64,000 nucleotides of DNA from Adenanthera pavonina (taxonomy: Eukaryota; Streptophyta; Magnoliopsida; Fabales; Fabaceae). The notes under the pieces were generated by a model. It was not told the DNA's origin. It saw nothing but the letters and a program-made list of their open reading frames with translations, and made no database searches. Where the stretch lies: the NCBI GenBank assembly GCA_026686845.1, contig JAIVEN010000001.1, forward strand, positions 33,472,001-33,536,000. The letters run 5' to 3'. A program made the translations under genes and the position numbers. Shown here in pieces: positions 12,618 through 24,801 of this stretch (within the stretch, counting starts at the first letter, position 1; each line of letters begins with the position of its first letter).

Positions 12618-14204
12618 TGTTGAATCAAGACTTTTGATGATTCCAAACCAACCTTCAAGAGCTTGGAATAAAGATATCAAAGGTGCCCAAAAGGTTTTAA
12701 GTGAAGAAATTCTGGATAAATCTATGCAAAGATAGATGTAGGATGATTAGTAGTGTTTTATTTGAGTAAAGACTTTGATTTGGTGAAAAGATGTTTTAAA
12801 ACCTTGATTCTATGTTAAATCATGGAATATTTGAAAAACACCCACCAACAGATGAAGTTTGAAAGGTTAATACTAATCTATCATAGTGAAAATTCGAATT
12901 TTAGCTTTGGAAATTCGAATTTCGTTAAGTGTCTAAAAAAAGCTTTCAGTAACAGATGAACTTTGGGTTTTGAAAATTCAAATTTCAGACAAAATGTAAC
13001 TTATGAAAACTAAAGAAATTCGTTTGAAATTATGTTAAAGTTCATCTGAAACCAAGTTTGGATTGGATTTCAAAATTGCAAATTGACAGACGAACTTTGA
13101 ACATGAAAATTCGAATTTCAAAAACTAAGCTTGTGAGCCTATTGCAATGATATGTTGACATACGAATGATAGTATTTATAAATTTGAATTTTGAAGTTAG
13201 TCTGAAAAGAGGTCTCTCTGTCAGATAAACTTTGCCCTTTGAAAATTTGAATTTTGAATAATATGAAATACTGTGCCTTATAAACCAGCTACGGACAGAA
13301 GAATTTTAGGGTTCCAAAATTTGAATTTCGAAGGCACTGTAGCAAATTGAAAATACTGTTCACACTTAACAGAAAAACTTTCTACTTGAAACTTCGTATG
13401 TCACAATATAGAAATATTTTCAAAATATCAAAATTCGAATTTCACTTCATGACAGACGAACTTCGGGCATTCAAAGTTGAAGATGTTAACCTTCGATTTC
13501 TGTGAAATTCGTTTGTTGACCAACTGAAATTTGAATTTCAGAGTGTCAAAAGCATTAAATGCGGTTGGTTAACGGATAGTTTTTCAGAGTAACCGTTGGA
13601 TAACTTCTCCAACGGATAGAATTTGTCTCTAACGAACATTTGAGACCTAAATCTATAAATATAACATCATTTGAAGTTGTGGATAATGATTATTACTTTG
13701 CATATACTGAAACTCTGTCAAATCATCTACTAAAAGTCTATTACTTTCTCACTTCAATATTTGTACCTCAACTATCATATTCACTCTATCTAAGAGAGTT
13801 TATTCTTTGTAAACAATCTTATCTTCATCTGGAAGAAAGATTTTCTTGTGAGAGAATATCACAAGGGATTAGGGAAGCACTTAGTAAGAGTGTATTGAGT
13901 GAAAGAGTGAGCTCTAGAAACAGAGCATCATCTTGTACTAAGCCATTTGCAAGAAGCCCACTGAATTCTTGCAGAATAGTGGAAAATCTCAAGTGGTGAC
14001 TTGGGGACTGGACGTAGGTCAAGTGGAAAGACCGAATCAGGATAAATTTCTGAGTCTTCTTATCTTTACTGCCATCTTTACAGCTTATTTATTTATACTC
14101 TGTTTTACCATCATACATTGCTTTCTTCACCTTCTTGATATTTTGCAGAAATTTTTTAATCTTCCCAATTCACTCCCCCTCTTGGGAAGCCAACTTATCT
14201 AACA
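12618..14204 (+). repeat. 5' LTR of element A
   Basis: The LTR runs TGTTGAATCA..ATCTAACA over 1587 bp. A TATA-like CTATAAATA is at 13653-13661, the likely Pol II promoter of the element. Multiple CAGACGAA-type and AAATTCGAATTT-type repeats fill U3. Near 12927 the sequence jumps from ..GAATTTCG to AAGTGT, marking the deletion relative to the 3' LTR. Confidence 0.85.
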
Positions 14205-14206
14205 AG

Positions 14207-14219
14207 TGGTATCAGAGCC
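14207..14219 (+). other. Primer binding site of element A
   Basis: TGGTATCAGAGCC starts two bases after the 5' LTR. It is the standard Ty1/copia primer site complementary to the 3' end of initiator methionine tRNA. Confidence 0.9.
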
Positions 14220-14259
14220 CGAATTCCCAATCAAAGGATTTCACAGTCCGGGAATTAAA

Positions 14260-15134
14260 ATGGCTGGCTTTGGAGAAAGCATACTACTAGAGGGCAACAA
14301 CACAAATAGACTACATGGCTTCAATGGAAAACACTATGGGTACTGGAAGATGAGGATGCAAATCTATCTTCAGTCAATTGATCTGGACATCTGGTCAGTC
14401 ATTCAGAAGGGAGATTTTGTCTCAATGGCTGTGGAAGATGATGGAAAATACAGAGAGAAGCCAGAAGCTGAATGGAATAAGGAAGATAAAAGAAGAGTCT
14501 TGCTAAACTTCAAGGCAAAACACTGTTTAGTCAGTGCTTTGAATCAAGACGAATTCTACAGAGTCTCTCAATGTTCCACTGCCAAAGAAATGTGGGATAC
14601 CTTGCAAATAGCTCATGAAGGAACAACTAGAGTCAGGGAAAATAAACTGAACACATGCATAAGTGAATATGAAAACTTCAGAATGGCTGAAGGAGAAAGT
14701 GTAAAAGAGCTACAGAAGAGATTCACCCTCATTGTGAATCAACTGAAGAGTATGGGAAAGGAATACACTCAAACTGAAAAAGTAAGAAAGATCCTTAGAG
14801 CTCTCCCTCTAGAATGGCAACCCAAAGTAACAGCAATAGAGGAAGATAGAGGAGAATCAATGGCCTCTGTCACAGCTCTCTTTGGCAGCCTCGAGGAGTA
14901 TGAAGGAAAAATGAAGGCTCTCAAGGAGGCTGGACAAAACAGGAAGAAGAAAGGTCTTGATCTAAAAGCTACTGGGGAAAAAGAAGAAGAATCTGATGAT
15001 GGAGATGAACTCAATGAAGAAACTCTGGCTATAATGGTCAGAAAATTTGGAAGATTCTACAGTAAAAAGAGAAACAAGAAAATCTTTAAGAAAAGAGCAG
15101 CTGGAGATAGCAAGAGGGAAGCAAAAGAGCCTAT
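14260..15134 (+). pseudogene. Gag, N-terminal part, element A
   Basis: The ATG at 14260 (MAGFGESILLEGNN) is chosen because the same start context occurs in elements B (41471) and C (43528); the open frame extends upstream only through non-coding primer-site sequence. About 290 residues are open without a stop, with the copia Gag (UBN2-type) features YWKMRMQIYLQS, LVSALNQDEFYRV and RFTLIVNQLKSMG, then a Lys/Glu-rich linker and a KFGRFYSKKRNKK motif. The frame is interrupted at codon CCT-AT by the T solo LTR. Removing that insertion and one duplication copy restores the frame into the CCHC knuckle at 18671. Confidence 0.85.
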
Positions 15135-18100
15135 TGTAATATCTCTATTTTTATGGGATGTTAGAAAATGAATAAAAAGATGAGAAACGAAGTGAGACGA
15201 AAATGTTTTATATAATCAGGCTTTAGAAGGAATTAATTTCTCATCTAATTTTCAGAAGAAGCTATGTTCGGTCCTTAATTGGAAATAATTTTTCATAGGG
15301 TCCTTAGCAGAAATTAATTCCAGAACTTACCCCGGAAAATATGCAATATACCACTTGAATGAAAGGCCGCTCCAAGCTGAGCGTAATGGTATAAGTATTG
15401 CATGCCTGGGAGGTCTAGGTTGAGAGATAGACCAATTTGAAAGTTAATGTGAATAGTGAAAAGGAAATAATAAAAAAATTGATCTTTGGGTGAAATTACA
15501 AGAAAGTGCCCGAAAGAATGGATAATTATATTTTTACCCGGCTTAAGGGCAAAATGGTCATTTCCCATATTTGAAGAAAAATATGAATATTGCATTTAAA
15601 TCTCAAGGAATAAATGTTGATATCATAAAATACATGAGGAATTAGGAAAAATGGAGAGACACCGTTAAGCGTGAAAAAGGGCAAAGAGATCATTTTTCGT
15701 GGTTAGACGGAAAAAATAAGAAATTATATTTTACCCCCAAAGAATTATGAAAAGGACATTTATGTCCTTAAAGTCATAAAAATTACGTGGGAAGAGTATT
15801 AGAAATGTCTTGGGGAAAATTACACCTAATGACTCGAAAGTTCTAAAAATTATAAATTAGCCCCGGGTCAAGGGCAATTTTGTAAATATGAAAAATTATG
15901 GTCAAAATGAAGCTCTCAATGAGTTAGACCCAATGAAATATAGTATGTAATTTATTAAGGTCAAAATAATATTTATTGGGTAATTGGGATTTAATATTAA
16001 TATTTTACCCGATAAAAGTCAGTTTAGACTGCAGAAAAAGGCAGTATCGAGTCAAAGACAATGATTGGACCTTAATAAGATATATTTTGGGTCTAGATAA
16101 CGATTTTGGACCAAAATTAATTGTTGGATAATCCTGTACCAATTTAATGACAATTTTGATAAAAATACTCAATCGGTACGGGTAAATTTAATCGGTAAAG
16201 GGTATTCTAATCAATTAAAATTTGAGAAGCAATTTTTGGCCCAAAAATCTAGTAAATGACGTGCTTCACAGCTTGGGGACATGGATGGAATTTGTTTACT
16301 TGATTTTTTTTATAGATAACTTCTCAAAGAAGGCTTTTTGTCCCAAAAAGTAAATATGATTAAGTGAGTGATTAGCAATTTAATCACTCTTTCACTCCCA
16401 TTTCAGACATTTTCAGCTGCTGCCACGTGAGGAAAATATCATTAGTTAATTGATTTTATGAATACTTCTTTAAGAAGTATTTGGGAAAAAAAAAAGATGG
16501 CATAAGATGATTGGATCATACTTTCATCATTATCTCCTCCTTGCCTTCTCTCTTGACCGACACTTACACTTGAGAAAGAGGGAAAGAGTGGTCTGAGAAT
16601 GAGAAAGAAAGGCAGCAAGAACGTGCAAGAAGTGAGGAGAAAAGAGATAGCAAAGGAGCAAGCATAAAAACTAGAATTCAAAGGTAAGTTCTACTATCCT
16701 TATCTTGCCTTCTCAAGCTTTTAGTGAGTGTTTCATGGAGTCTTTTCCTTTCCTCCCTCACCTTAAGTTTCAGCCATGGAGGATTTTTAAGAGAGAAAGT
16801 TGAGCTATGGTAAAATAAACCTAGGAAAAGGCATAAATAAGAGACTAGAAGCATGATTATGCAAGTGGTTTGAAGTATAGCAAGCTAAATGTTTTCCTCC
16901 ATTTTTATGCTTGGTTTTGGTCAGATTAGGGTTAGAAATAGAGAAGGAATTTCATGATTTTGAGATCAAAAATGAATTCCTCATGGCCTAAAACCTTAAG
17001 AACAACCATTGGTTCAAAGAAAAACTAAGAAGAAAGCAAAGAGAAAATTTAAGGGTTTAGTGAGCATTGTGTGAAATTGGACCAAGAACCAGTGGTTTAT
17101 ATGCTTCATTGGTGTTATGTATAGGTTCAAGGAAGCTTAAGCAAGCCAAAGAATAGGTGCTCAAAGTTTGGAAAGGAAGGGAATACATAAAGGTAGCATA
17201 TTTCCATTCTATGCATTATATTGTCTTATGAATATTTGTGAACTCTATGACTTGTTTGATGCCATGATTAATATTTTGTGATGTCCATTGATTGTTAGCT
17301 GAGTTGTTTAAAGGGGGCTTGAAGCTCCGGAATGCCCAATTTACAAAGTGAAACTCTGCCGAAATTTTCATAAAATTGTTATGGCATTATATGAATTGAT
17401 GAGTTTGCTTGATGATCTATGTGAAATGTGATGATATATGTGTATGACTGGATAATGCTACTGAGATTCTTTGAATCTCACCTCCCTTCAATGACTAACC
17501 ATGCTAGGGAGAACCAATGCAAAAGAGTTAAGGAAGGAGCAAAAGGCATGAGGAAGGAAATGATGTTGCAAGCCATTGTGTTATAGTGTGAATGGTTATT
17601 TGTGCCTTGCTTTGTATGAAATTATAAAATAGTGAATAATATGTTAATGTTGTATAAAATATATGAAAATTTCCAGTTCTATATTTTGGGATATGAAGTT
17701 ATATTCTACCAAGTTACATGCCAAAATGAGTTCATTTACAAGGGTTTTGGCAAGCAAATTGCAATGTAGACTGAAACAGGGCATTTTCCCAATATGTCTG
17801 TTTCATTTGCCCTTCTTCTATCCTTAATGTGAGATTAGATTTATGTGTTTTTATACCAGATAGAGGGCATCTCAACCTTTAATATGACACCTAATTCACC
17901 CCATTTGGAGTTGTGTACAATTAATGGTGAATTTTCTAATTCAGGGTTCAGAACAAGGCAAGAATGGGAAAATTGAAAACTGAAAAGTAAGTACTGGAAA
18001 ATTCAAAAGCTAATATAAAATCGTGCAGAGCTCCAAAAATTCAGTGGTTTGTATTTATGGAAATTTATATGTTTTAAGTTTCATATGCCACTGATTTGGA

Positions 18101-18665
18101 GGCAAATGGAGCTATATGATAGGAGATATGGAGGTTTTCCCAAAACTGTTCTAGCAAAAGTGGAATTCTGACCCTTTATGATTTAAGTTAATATTATGCC
18201 CTTCACAAGTTGAATAAATGTAAAATAAAAATATTTATAGGAATTATATTCACAGATCTTTCCAATGACATAAGGAATGCATAAATTGGCTCAGGGTAGA
18301 GTGAGATATGAATTTTTAAATATAAGGCCAAAATCCTAGGAAGAGAAAATGACCAAATATACAGTAAATATTTGAGGAATAAACTGTATAAATTGGTCAA
18401 GAGAATACTCTGTTTTATATTTTTTCATGTATATAAGGTTTTTATCTATTGTTAGAGACTTGAATCACTATGAAATGATTTTTCTAGAATTAGTTATGAA
18501 TTTTAAAAATTCAGTCAGCAAAGTGGAAATTACCATATGAACAGTAATTGAAAATTTTGGAAATTCTAATTTTCATTCTTATGTGATTCAAGCTTAGGAT
18601 CAAGTATAATCAAACATAAAAGGAGTCTAATTCATGGGAAATGATTCTAAAAGTAAGGTGTTACA
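15135..18665 (+). mobile_element. Complete solo LTR of family T inside element A gag
   Basis: The 3531-bp insertion begins TGTAATATCTC and ends GGTGTTACA. It is flanked by perfect 5-bp duplications CCTAT (15130-15134 and 18666-18670). The gag codon phase is restored on removal. No primer site, polypurine tract or ORF of note lies inside, so it is a solo LTR and not a full element. It serves as the reference for the minus-strand copies at 1-500, 10955-12617, 37226-38104, 56745-58524 and 60383-61086. TG..CA ends, length and genomic association suggest a Ty3/gypsy (Tekay-like) LTR; that family link is inferred. Confidence 0.85.
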
Positions 18666-19475
18666 CCTATCACTTGCTATGAGTGTAAAAAGCAGGGACA
18701 TATCAAATGAGATTGTCCACAATTCCTCAAGAAGCAAGAAAAAGAAAAGAAAGCTGCAGAAAAAGACAAGAAGAAAAGAGCTTACATCTCATCAATATGA
18801 GGCAACAGCTCAGATGAAGAAGAAGATGATGAAGATAAAATTGCCAACATCTGTCTCATGGCTCTTGCCTCTGAAGAAGCTGAAATTCCATGCAGCGGTG
18901 ATCAACAAGATAAGGTATATGAATCTGAACCTTCATATTCTGAATTATTGGATGTATTTCATGAGCTGCATGATGAGTTTGTTAAGATTCCTAAAGAATT
19001 GAAGCAATCTAAGAAAAAGATTAACAAACTAGAATCTCAATGCAACATCTCTAAAACTGCTTCTCTGCCTATTGCTGAATCTGCTTGCTGTAAATCATGC
19101 ATGGAACTAAAGCAAACCAATAAATATCTAGTAAAAAGTATGTCTAGGCTTACTAGAGGTAAAGATATGTTGTTTGCTTTAATGTGAAGCCAAAGAATAT
19201 CATAGGGAAAGGCTGAACTTGGCTATGATCCTTGTGCAGTCAAAGAAAAGATTAAAAAAAGGAATCAGAATGCATATATGAGACATTTTGTGCATGCTAG
19301 TGGCAATGAAAAGAAAGAACATAATTCTCAGCATATTGACTCTTATGATCAACCTAGGCATGCAAAATAAAAATATTATCTGCATTACTTTCTTCCTGCA
19401 TCTTAATCCAGCAGTCCCTTTACCACCTGTCACTATTGTAACAAAAAAAGGCATATTTCCAGTTCATGTGCTATA
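18666..19475 (+). pseudogene. Gag, C-terminal part with two CCHC knuckles, element A
   Basis: This continues the gag of 14260-15134. The first knuckle reads [11 protein letters not shown] then a TGA where element B has Trp, then DCP. Next come a Lys-rich basic stretch, an acidic stretch and the open frame 18858-19187 (SEEAEIPC.., [12 protein letters not shown].., MSRLTRGK). A second knuckle (CHYCNKKRHISSSC) lies near 19423-19470. Several stops and shifts are present. In the family the knuckles bind element RNA for packaging. Confidence 0.75.
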
Positions 19476-19591
19476 AAGAAAAATGGACTTAATAGAAAGG
19501 TTAAATGGGTTCCCAAAGGTACATTTGTATCTAGGAAAAAGACCACTGATAGAAAAGGACCCAAGCAAATTTGGGTACTTAAAAAGAAAAT

Positions 19592-20045
19592 ATGAACTTT
19601 GTTTTGCAAGTCTGTCTCAAAACTAGAAAGAACAATAAATGGTATATGGACAATGCCTACTCAAGTCACATGGCCGGTTATAAGGAGAAGTTCATCACCC
19701 TTAGAGACAAGAAAGGAGGAAAGGTGACCTTTGGAGGTGATCAATATGGCAGAATAGTTGGCATTGGCATTGTGGGCAAAAAATCCTGAAACATCCATTG
19801 AAGAGATGCTGTTTGTAATTGGCCTCAACCACAATCTGCTAAGTGTAAGCCAAACATGTGACAAAGGAAACTGGGTACTGTTTGACTCAAAATTCTTCTT
19901 GGTCATCAGAAAAAGTGATCACAAAGTAATCCTCAAAGCTCAAAGGGATGGTAACTGATATACTATTGATCTTAATGAACTTCCTCCCTTAGATTCTGTT
20001 TGCTTGATTAGTCAGGATAATGATAGTTGGTTGTGGCATAGAAGA
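19592..20045 (+). pseudogene. Protease and start of gag-pre-integrase, element A, truncated
   Basis: The frame reads WYMDNAYSSHM where elements B and C read D-S-A-C or D-S-V-C at the copia protease active site, so the catalytic D-S/T-G equivalent is damaged. An extra A near 19782 shifts the frame. Downstream [19 protein letters not shown] and SWLWHRR identify the gag-pre-integrase region. At about 20045 the sequence jumps to bases matching the non-coding region 3' of pol in element B (compare 52028). The rest of integrase, RT and RNase H is therefore deleted, about 3.1 kb in element B coordinates. Confidence 0.8.
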
Positions 20046-20626
20046 GTTATGTTTGTCCAACATGATGATTATACAAATGATTATTTCTTAACATACAAAT
20101 GTTGGAGAATCTTTACAAAGTAAAGAAATTTGAATTTCGGATTCAAAATTCGTCTGTTGAAACTTGCTCATAATGTTGAATCTCTGAAAGATGAATGTTT
20201 ATATGCATAATTCGTCTGTTGTTTGTTGATTTGATTGCTACTTGTTGTTAACTCTTCAAAATTCAAACTTTGTTGAAACAAAGTTCGTCTGTTTATCATG
20301 TGTTGCTTTAACCAAGCCACTGTCAGATGAACTTTCAGAAGAAAATTCATCTGTTAGTAAGCTTTGCTGAATGGTTTGACTTTTAATTGCTCGAAGTTCT
20401 AATTTTGACCCCTCAAAATTTGTCGGTCAGGTGGTTACTTACGTTAAAACCGACGGTTTTCAAATGAAAAGACGCAACCCTACTCTTTTTCTCTCTGAGT
20501 CTGTTCAAATTCTCTCATCAATGCTCTTCAATTTTGACCGTAAATCTTTATTTCCCGCCATTTAAACTTCTTTTAGCACCCTATAAACCCAATCTCTTTT
20601 TCATTCTGAAACATTCATCCACGAAA

Positions 20627-22823
20627 ATGGCAAGAGTAAAGAATCCTGAAGCTGGAAAAGGAGAGGCACGACCAAAGAGGACGGTCAAATCCCAATATGC
20701 CTCAAAGGAGGGTGAAAAACCAAAGAGAAAAACCAAATCAAGCAAGGCAACTCCCTCCAAACGTCAGAAAAACCACACCAAAGGTTGAATCAAAGAAAGC
20801 ATAACCCTCTTCTTCAAAGAAAGCAGAACCTTCGGTCCCTGTTCCTACTGCTGCTGATGCTGTTGCTTCTACTTCTTCCTCCAGTGCTGAATCTGGAGAA
20901 TACTAACTCACTACACTGCCATTGTGGAGCACTCCTCAGATTCAGGAAGAATACTCAACCAAGTTTGCCAATAAAAAGGTAATCAAGCCTCATTGTGTGA
21001 ACTTGGAAGATTTCTTAGTCTCTAATAGTTTTGATGCTGGAATATGGATGTTGAGATATAAGAATCAGTTGGAGATATTGGAGAGGTATGATGATGAAGT
21101 GGTAAAGACATGGTATGCCTCCTTGAAGTACAACAACAAGAAGAAAAAGTGGGAGGTCAATCTAAGATCAAGGACCATCTGGCTCACAGATGAGACTTTT
21201 AATGAAGTGTTGGAAATCCCAGGGTAAGATGGCCTCAAGATTGACATCACTACCTCTGGATATATAGGTGAGGCAGATACTGCTGATGAAGAAGGTGGCC
21301 CCTTTTTGAACTACAAGGAGAGTACAATCCTGAACACTTTGTTCACAAGAAAGGAGAATAGGCCAACCATAAACTTGTAGAAGCGCACAGACCTCAGTGC
21401 TCAAGTAAGGATCCTACACTACATAGTGTCTAGAATCATATTCAACAAAGGAGGAAGCTTCAACCTGATCACAAGGGTAAAGGCACATGTGATAGCAGCA
21501 ATCATACGTGGAAAGCTCATCAACATGGGACATATCATACTCTAACACATGATCAAGGCAAGAGATCAGAGGAAGGACTCCACACTCCCCCACGCAACAA
21601 TCATTTCAAGAATTCTACAATATGCTAGAATCCAGCACCTTGAGAAGGGGAAAGGGAAACCCACTGAGATTTTCAAGGAAGAGGAACTTCAAAGAATGGG
21701 GATTGAAAGAAATGAAGGAAGATGGATTGGGAAGGGAGCAGGAAAATCTAAAGATTTCTTCTTTGTTGAAGGTGCCTCTCAACAGTAAGAAGGTACCTCT
21801 GAGGCTCCTGCTAGACCTACACCTCAGCCTTCTTTGCCTGTCCCATCTCCATCCAAGGCTACTCACGTTCCATCTAATCCCTCCTCTCATTTCAGGCCAA
21901 CTAAGATCACTGAGTTGTATGACAGCCTGTCTACACTCATACTTAGCATTAGGAATGAGCAAAATGCCAACTTTGCTCATCTGCAAGATCAGATTCACCA
22001 GTTGGCCAAGAACATGAAAGTGGTTGCTGACACCTATGAAGATATTCAGAGTGCAATACCTGCCACATCAGCTCCACCTCAACCAGGATTCTCTGAGCCT
22101 GTTCAATCTCCAACTCCTGAGCCGCCGAGTCCATTTGAGCTAGCCTCTCCTGAGCATGATGATGCTATGGATGACACTGAGGCTACTGGTACAATGAGCA
22201 CATCAAGTCCTGGTCCTCCCTTGGACTATGGCATGGAGGAAGAGGGACCTCGGGATTCAAGCTCTCATGATCCCATTACTGCAGATGCTCAAGAGTCAAT
22301 CTTGCCCCAGCAAGAATCTGAGCAAGTAGAAAGACTAGTGGCAACCATTTCTACTTCATCAATGATAGAGGTTGCCAGAAATGAAGAAAAGCGCATTGTG
22401 CTTGTTGTTGCTTTGGAAGCTATTACTCGCAATGCTCTTTTACAAGCTCAAAGGAGAAGGCTTGAAGATATGTTTCGTTCTGATGACCCTGCTCCTTCAT
22501 CTCTCACTGCATATGGTCTTTCAAAAGAACAAAGGGCTCAATTGGCTCTTTCCAGACAAACAGTGCAAGAGCTGCTTAAGGTCTCTGATGATGAGGATCC
22601 AAGCCCTAAGCCTTTTGAGCCTCATCCATCAGTTAGTCCACATCTACCTTTTTCTTCTGTGCCCCTCAAAGCTATTCCAGTTTCTCAAATCCCTCCTCCG
22701 GCTGATTTTGTTCACATTCCTGATGATGCCAAAAAGGGGGAGAAGAGTAAGCAAACTGGCAAGTCTGCTGCTGAGCCATCTGGAAAGACTTACAGTAACA
22801 AGACCAAGTCAAAGAAGAAGTGA
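20627..22823 (+). pseudogene. Third ORF (ORF3), element A, several stops
   Basis: The ATG at 20627 (MARVKNPEAGKGEARPKR) matches 52608 in element B. A frameshift lies between 20788 and 20922; the rest is in one frame with stops near 21225, 21378, 21543 and 21786. Parts in order: basic N-terminus; conserved block with EEYSTKFANKKVIKPH, LEDFLVSNSFDAGIW, EVVKTWYASLKYN and TFNEVLEIPG; VRILHYIVSR-like motif; MGIERNEGRWIGKG; a predicted coiled-coil-like stretch (ITELYDSLSTLI..LQDQIHQL); a long Pro/Ser-rich part; and a Lys-rich end. The family function is unknown. The last open stretch, 21834-22823, is 329 codons. Confidence 0.75.
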
Positions 22824-23128
22824 TTAGAATTTAGGCTTGAGTCCTCTTGTAGTGCTGTATTGAGTCTCAGATGTTTGCTATGATTGTTTGTGTTTTGTGT
22901 TTGATTTGTGTATTTCGAAGTACTTTGCATAAACTGGTTCTTGTAAAGAAACATTTGATAAAATGAAAGAATTCCTTGGTTGCATTGATCTGTTCTTATT
23001 ATTCACTGAATCTCTTCACATGATCTACTATATATGATATCTTTTGAAATATAATGCATATGTTGAGGGGGAGCTTCTTAAAGCAAACCCAAGTACTAAT
23101 CCAGTTTGTAAGTTGTTTTGTCATCATC

Positions 23129-23142
23129 AAAAAGGGGGAGAA
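23129..23142 (+). other. Polypurine tract of element A
   Basis: AAAAAGGGGGAGAA abuts the 3' LTR. Related purine runs occur upstream at about 23063-23075 (TTGAGGGGGAGCTT) and inside ORF3 at about 22730-22744. Confidence 0.9.
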
Positions 23143-24801
23143 TGTTGAATCAAGAGTTTTGATGATTCCAAACCAACATTCAAGAGCTTGGAATAAAGAT
23201 ATCAAAGGTGTCCAAAAGATTTCAAGTGAAGAAATTCTGGATAAATCTGTGCAAAGATAGATGTAGGATGATTAGTAGTGTTTTATTTGAGTAAAAGACT
23301 TTGATTTGGTGAAAAGATATTTTAAAACCTTGATTTTATGTTAAATCATGGAATATTTGAAAAACACCCACCAACAGACGAAGTTTGAAAGGTTAATACT
23401 AATCTATCATAATGAAAATTCGAATTTTAGCTTTGGAAATTCGAATTTCGTATTGAAACTGAATAAGTCTGAAGAGAAGCTTATCTGATAGACAAATTTT
23501 GACTTGAAAAATTTTGAATTTTGATAAGTGTTTGAAAGAAGCTTTCAGTAACAGACGAACTTTGGGTTTTGAAAATTCAAATTTCAGACAAAATGTAACT
23601 TATGAAAACTAAAGAAATTCGTCTGAAATTATGTTAAAGTTCATATGAAACCAAGTTTGGATTGGATTTCAAATTTCTCACTGACAGACGAACTTTGAAC
23701 ATGAAAATTTGAATTTCAGAAACTAAGCTTGTGAGTCTGTTGCAATGATATGTTGACATACGAATGACGGTATTTATAAATTCGAATTTTGAAGTTAGTC
23801 TGAAAAGAGATCTCTCTGACAGACAAACTTTTCCCTTTGAAAATTTGAATTTTGAATAATATGAAATACTGTGCCTTATAAACCAGCTACGGACAGACGA
23901 ATTTTAGGATTCCAAAATTCGAATTTCGAAGGCACTGTAGTAAATTGAAAATACTGTTCACACTTAACAGAAAAACTTTCTACTTGAAACTTCATATGTC
24001 ACAACATTGAAACATTTTCAAAATATCAAAATTCGAATTTCACTTCATGACAGACGAACTTCGGGCATTCAACGTTGAAGATGTTAACCTTCGGTTTTTG
24101 CAAAATTCGTATGTTAACCAACTGAAATTTGAATTTCAGAGTGTCAAAAGCATTAAATGCGGTTGGTTAATAGATAGTTTTTCAGAGTAACCATTGGATA
24201 ACTTCTCCAACGGATAGATTTTGTCTCTAACGGACATTTGAGACCTAAATCTATAAATATAACATCATTTGAAGTTGTAGGTAATGATTATTACTTTGTA
24301 TATACTGAAACTCTGCCAAATCATCTACTAAAAGTCTGTTACTTTCTCACTTTAATATTTGTACCTCAACTATCATATTCACTCTATCTAAGAGAGTTTA
24401 TTCTTTGTAAACAATCTTATCTTCATCTGGAAGAAAGATTTTCTTGTGAGAGAATATCACAAGGGATTAGGGAAGCACTTAGTAAGAGTGTATTGAGTGA
24501 AAGAGTGAGCTCTAGAAATAGAGCATCATCTTGTACTAAGGCATTTGCAAGAAACCCACTGAATTCTTGCAGAATAGTGGAAAATCTCAAGTGGTGACTT
24601 GGGGACTGGACGTAGGTCAAGTGGAGAGACTGAAGCAGGATAAATTTCTGAGTCTTTTTCTCTTTACTGCCATCTTTACAGCTTATTTATTTATATTCTG
24701 TTTTACCATCATACATTGCTTTCTTCACCTTCTTGATATTTTGCAGAAAATTTTTAATCTTTCCAATTCACCTCCCTCTTGGGAAGTCAGCTTATCTAAC
24801 A
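23143..24801 (+). repeat. 3' LTR of element A
   Basis: The 1659-bp LTR runs TGTTGAATCAAG..CTTATCTAACA. A TATA-like CTATAAATA is at 24251-24259. Around seven CAGACGAA-type units and several AAATTCGAATTT palindromes occur in U3. It retains about 72 bases missing from the 5' copy. Confidence 0.85.

Larger units (their letters stand above)
12618..24801 (+). mobile_element. Element A: sirevirus-type Ty1/copia element, deleted for IN-RT-RNase H
   Basis: Both LTRs begin TGTTGAATCAAG and end TATCTAACA. The flanks are CAAAT (12613-12617) and CAAAC (24802-24806), a 5-bp target duplication with one change. The interior holds a primer site, gag split by a solo T LTR, protease, a deletion from the gag-pre-integrase WHRR region to non-coding sequence 3' of pol, ORF3 and a polypurine tract. 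By eye the two LTRs differ at about 23 sites over roughly 550 aligned bases (13490-14040 against 24090-24640), mostly transitions, so insertion is fairly recent. The 5' LTR also lacks about 72 bases present in the 3' LTR. Confidence 0.85.

Noticed and set aside
12900..14000. Regularly recurring short repeats resembling a CRISPR array
   Set aside because: The repeats vary, spacing is irregular, and they lie in the U3 of plant LTRs; there is no cas gene and the genome is eukaryotic.
14207..14219. tRNA-like TGGTATCAGAGCC stretches as tRNA genes
   Set aside because: Only the 13 bases complementary to a tRNA 3' end are present, right after each LTR; they are primer sites.
14206..14259. Gag start upstream at a GTG in the primer site
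   Set aside because: The upstream frame covers the primer site and leader. The ATG at 14260 is shared by all three gag copies.
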